The notes below the pieces were generated by a model. It was not told where the DNA came from. It worked only from the letters and a program-made list of their open reading frames with translations, and ran no database searches. Of a stretch of 16,281 bases of DNA, positions 14,746-16,281 are shown in pieces. This DNA comes from Clostridia bacterium (lineage in GTDB: Bacteria; Bacillota; Clostridia; Saccharofermentanales; Saccharofermentanaceae): NCBI GenBank assembly GCA_017881645.1, contig JADGQQ010000100.1, forward strand, positions 1-16,281, read 5' to 3'. Position numbers and translations under genes: made by a program. Every line of letters starts with the position of its first letter. The stretch's first letter is position 1.

Positions 14746-15402
14746 ATGTCCAGTTATCTCGATATTCTGTCCGTTCTGCTGCTGCTGTCGTCCTTTGTTC
14801 TCATGGCAAACAAGAGGATTAAATCGCATATCCGGACCTTCCGTTTTCAGTCCGCGATGATCGCTCTGGCCGCCGGTATTCTGGGGGTCAACAGCCTGAT
14901 TCATGAGGGACGGGTTGACCTTCTGGTCGTGTGCGCCGTCATAATTGCGATCAAGGTCATCTACATTCCCCGGCTGCTGCACCGTGTATACGCCAACGTT
15001 GAATATAAGGTTGAAAAGGACTTCTTCCTCAACATTCCGATTCTTATTCTCGGCTGCTGCATGATTGTAGTATTCACGTACTTCGCCCTGTCCAAAACCG
15101 ACGGGATCAACACAGGAACAGAGAATATGCGCGTAGTCAACTCGGTGTCCCTGATTCTGATCGGCCTGTTCTTCATGATCAGCCGCAAAAAAGCGATCGG
15201 TCAGATCGTCGGCTTCCTCGTCATTGAAAACGGCATCTTCGTAACGGCCATGTTTGCAACACAGGGTATGCCGTTTATCGTTGATATGGGCATGTTTGTC
15301 GACCTTTTATCCGCTGTCATGATTCTCGGCATTATGGTTTTCAAAATCAATGAAAAATTCGATTCCATTGACATAAACAAACTGAAAAACTTGAGAGGGT
15401 AA
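14746..15402 (+). CDS. hyfE: HyfE-like small membrane subunit
   Basis: A 218-residue membrane protein matching HyfE in size and position, and resembling NuoK in its C-terminal half (FLVIENGIFVTAMF and the following DLLSAVMILGIMV). Charged motifs in the first half (KRIKSHIRTFRFQSAMI) lie between the opening helices. It is thought to be a non-catalytic part of the proton-pumping membrane arm. GGGGAGG lies 5 nt before the ATG, overlapping the end of hyfC, and the next gene starts 4 nt after its stop. HyfD, found between HyfC and HyfE in E. coli, has no counterpart here. Confidence 0.85.
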   Translation: MSSYLDILSVLLLLSSFVLMANKRIKSHIRTFRFQSAMIALAAGILGVNSLIHEGRVDLLVVCAVIIAIKVIYIPRLLHRVYANVEYKVEKDFFLNIPILILGCCMIVVFTYFALSKTDGINTGTENMRVVNSVSLILIGLFFMISRKKAIGQIVGFLVIENGIFVTAMFATQGMPFIVDMGMFVDLLSAVMILGIMVFKINEKFDSIDINKLKNLRG

Positions 15403-15406
15403 CATC

Positions 15407-16281
15407 ATGGGATTTGTTTTACTGGCTGTGCCCGTACTTGCGGTTCTGCTTTTTTCTCTGGTGAAGAGCCGGCCGATGCAATATACCGTCAGCGTGACCG
15501 CATCCGCGCTTGTGCTGATTGCCGCCGCATGGATTACCCGGCAGGTGCTGCTTTTCGGAACGGTAACTTATCCGGCTGCGGGCGGATTTATTTACATCGA
15601 TGCGCTCAGTGCTCTCGTGGTCGACATTGTTGCTGTGATCGGGTTCATGACAAGCATCTACTCCATCGGGTATCTCGAGGAAGAATTTAAGCACGGGAAA
15701 GTGGATGCCGGAAGATTCCGTCTGTACTATATCCTGATGTACACCTTTATCTTTACGATGATGCTCGCCTTAACCGTCAGAAACATCGGCATCATGTGGA
15801 TCGCGATTGAAGCAACAACGCTGGCTTCCACATTTCTGGTTGGTTTTCATAACGGAAAAGATGCTGTCGAGGCCGCCTGGAAATATATCATCATCTGTTC
15901 GGTCGGCATTGCGATCGCTCTTCTCGGCATTATTTTCCTGCAGCTCTCCTCCATCGATGTTCTGAAAAGCTCGCAGTATCTGGACTGGACGGCGCTGTAC
16001 AGTCATGCGTCCGTACTGAACAGTTCCGCGCTCCGGCTTGCCTTTATCTTTATTCTCATCGGATTCGGGACGAAAGCCGGCCTCGCCCCCATGCATACAT
16101 GGCTTCCGGACGCCCACAGCCAGGCACCTTCGCCTATCAGCGCCTTATTGTCCGGTGTGCTGCTGAACTGCGCAATGTACGGCATCATCCGCACCGTTGC
16201 GATCGTCAACCGCAGCTTCGGGAACAGCGCATTCACGGGCAGAATCCTGATCGGTGCCGGCGTTCTTTCCATATTGGCCGC
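15407..16281 (+). CDS. hyfF: HyfF-like antiporter-family subunit (3' end beyond window)
   Basis: The first 291 codons of a second NuoL/M/N-type subunit, open to the right edge. ATG 15407 has GAGAGGG 7 nt upstream and lies 4 nt after the hyfE stop. Seen are Glu135 in MWIAIEATTLASTFLVGF, Lys159, and Lys223 in GFGTKAGLAPMHTWLPDAHS, all matching the antiporter fold. At the position where HyfB here has Lys263 (MIKTAVYG) this protein has Asn254 (LLNCAMYG). The gene order hyfB-C-E-F then predicts hyfG, encoding the large subunit, and hyfI, encoding the small subunit, to the right. Identity as HyfF rather than another antiporter subunit rests on order and on the SPISALLSGVLLNCAMYG stretch. Confidence 0.87.
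   Translation, partial: MGFVLLAVPVLAVLLFSLVKSRPMQYTVSVTASALVLIAAAWITRQVLLFGTVTYPAAGGFIYIDALSALVVDIVAVIGFMTSIYSIGYLEEEFKHGKVDAGRFRLYYILMYTFIFTMMLALTVRNIGIMWIAIEATTLASTFLVGFHNGKDAVEAAWKYIIICSVGIAIALLGIIFLQLSSIDVLKSSQYLDWTALYSHASVLNSSALRLAFIFILIGFGTKAGLAPMHTWLPDAHSQAPSPISALLSGVLLNCAMYGIIRTVAIVNRSFGNSAFTGRILIGAGVLSILA

Overview
The window looks like a chromosomal segment of an anaerobic member of the Bacillota, probably Clostridia-like. This rests on strong GGAGG-type ribosome binding sites, sigma-A-type promoters, near-balanced base composition, an NfnAB electron-bifurcating transhydrogenase, a Hyf-type (group 4) membrane hydrogenase cluster and a NapH/FMN-domain membrane redox protein. No genus can be fixed from the sequence alone. 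I see no rRNA, tRNA, CRISPR array, insertion sequence or phage gene.

Left part, all minus strand (1-6667). Reading in the direction of transcription from the right, a GT4 glycosyltransferase overlaps a polytopic lysylphosphatidylglycerol-synthase-like membrane protein, a pair likely to act on envelope glycolipid. Next comes a region of about 390 nt without a convincing gene (3897-4283). It has a near-consensus promoter at one end, an intrinsic terminator at the other and several perfect hairpins between, so I call it a candidate structured non-coding RNA of no family I recognise. Then follow two coupled SPFH (band 7) membrane proteins with their own extended -10 promoter and a 17-bp perfect terminator stem, and a polytopic 4Fe-4S protein with a C-terminal covalent-flavin domain. 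The first three codons of a further minus-strand gene lie at the very left edge.

Middle, plus strand (6784-10656). From a divergent promoter run nfnA, nfnB, a D-2-hydroxyacid dehydrogenase and a small COG2426 membrane protein, closely spaced or overlapping and probably one operon. NfnAB interconverts NADH, NADPH and reduced ferredoxin.

Right part (10680-16281). A second GC-rich, strongly foldable stretch ends in a minus-strand intrinsic terminator, and may be another RNA or a small degenerate ORF. It backs onto a plus-strand promoter carrying a tandem 10-bp repeat upstream of the -35 and a near-palindromic operator at the start point. The promoter serves a TetR-family regulator followed at once by hyfB, hyfC, hyfE and a hyfF cut by the window end. 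The expected hydrogenase catalytic subunits would lie further right.

Shared logic: three modules (NapH/FMN protein, NfnAB, Hyf membrane arm) handle low-potential electrons, which suits a fermentative anaerobe balancing ferredoxin, pyridine nucleotides and hydrogen. The two candidate RNAs and the hyf promoter architecture are the parts I cannot assign to something already named.
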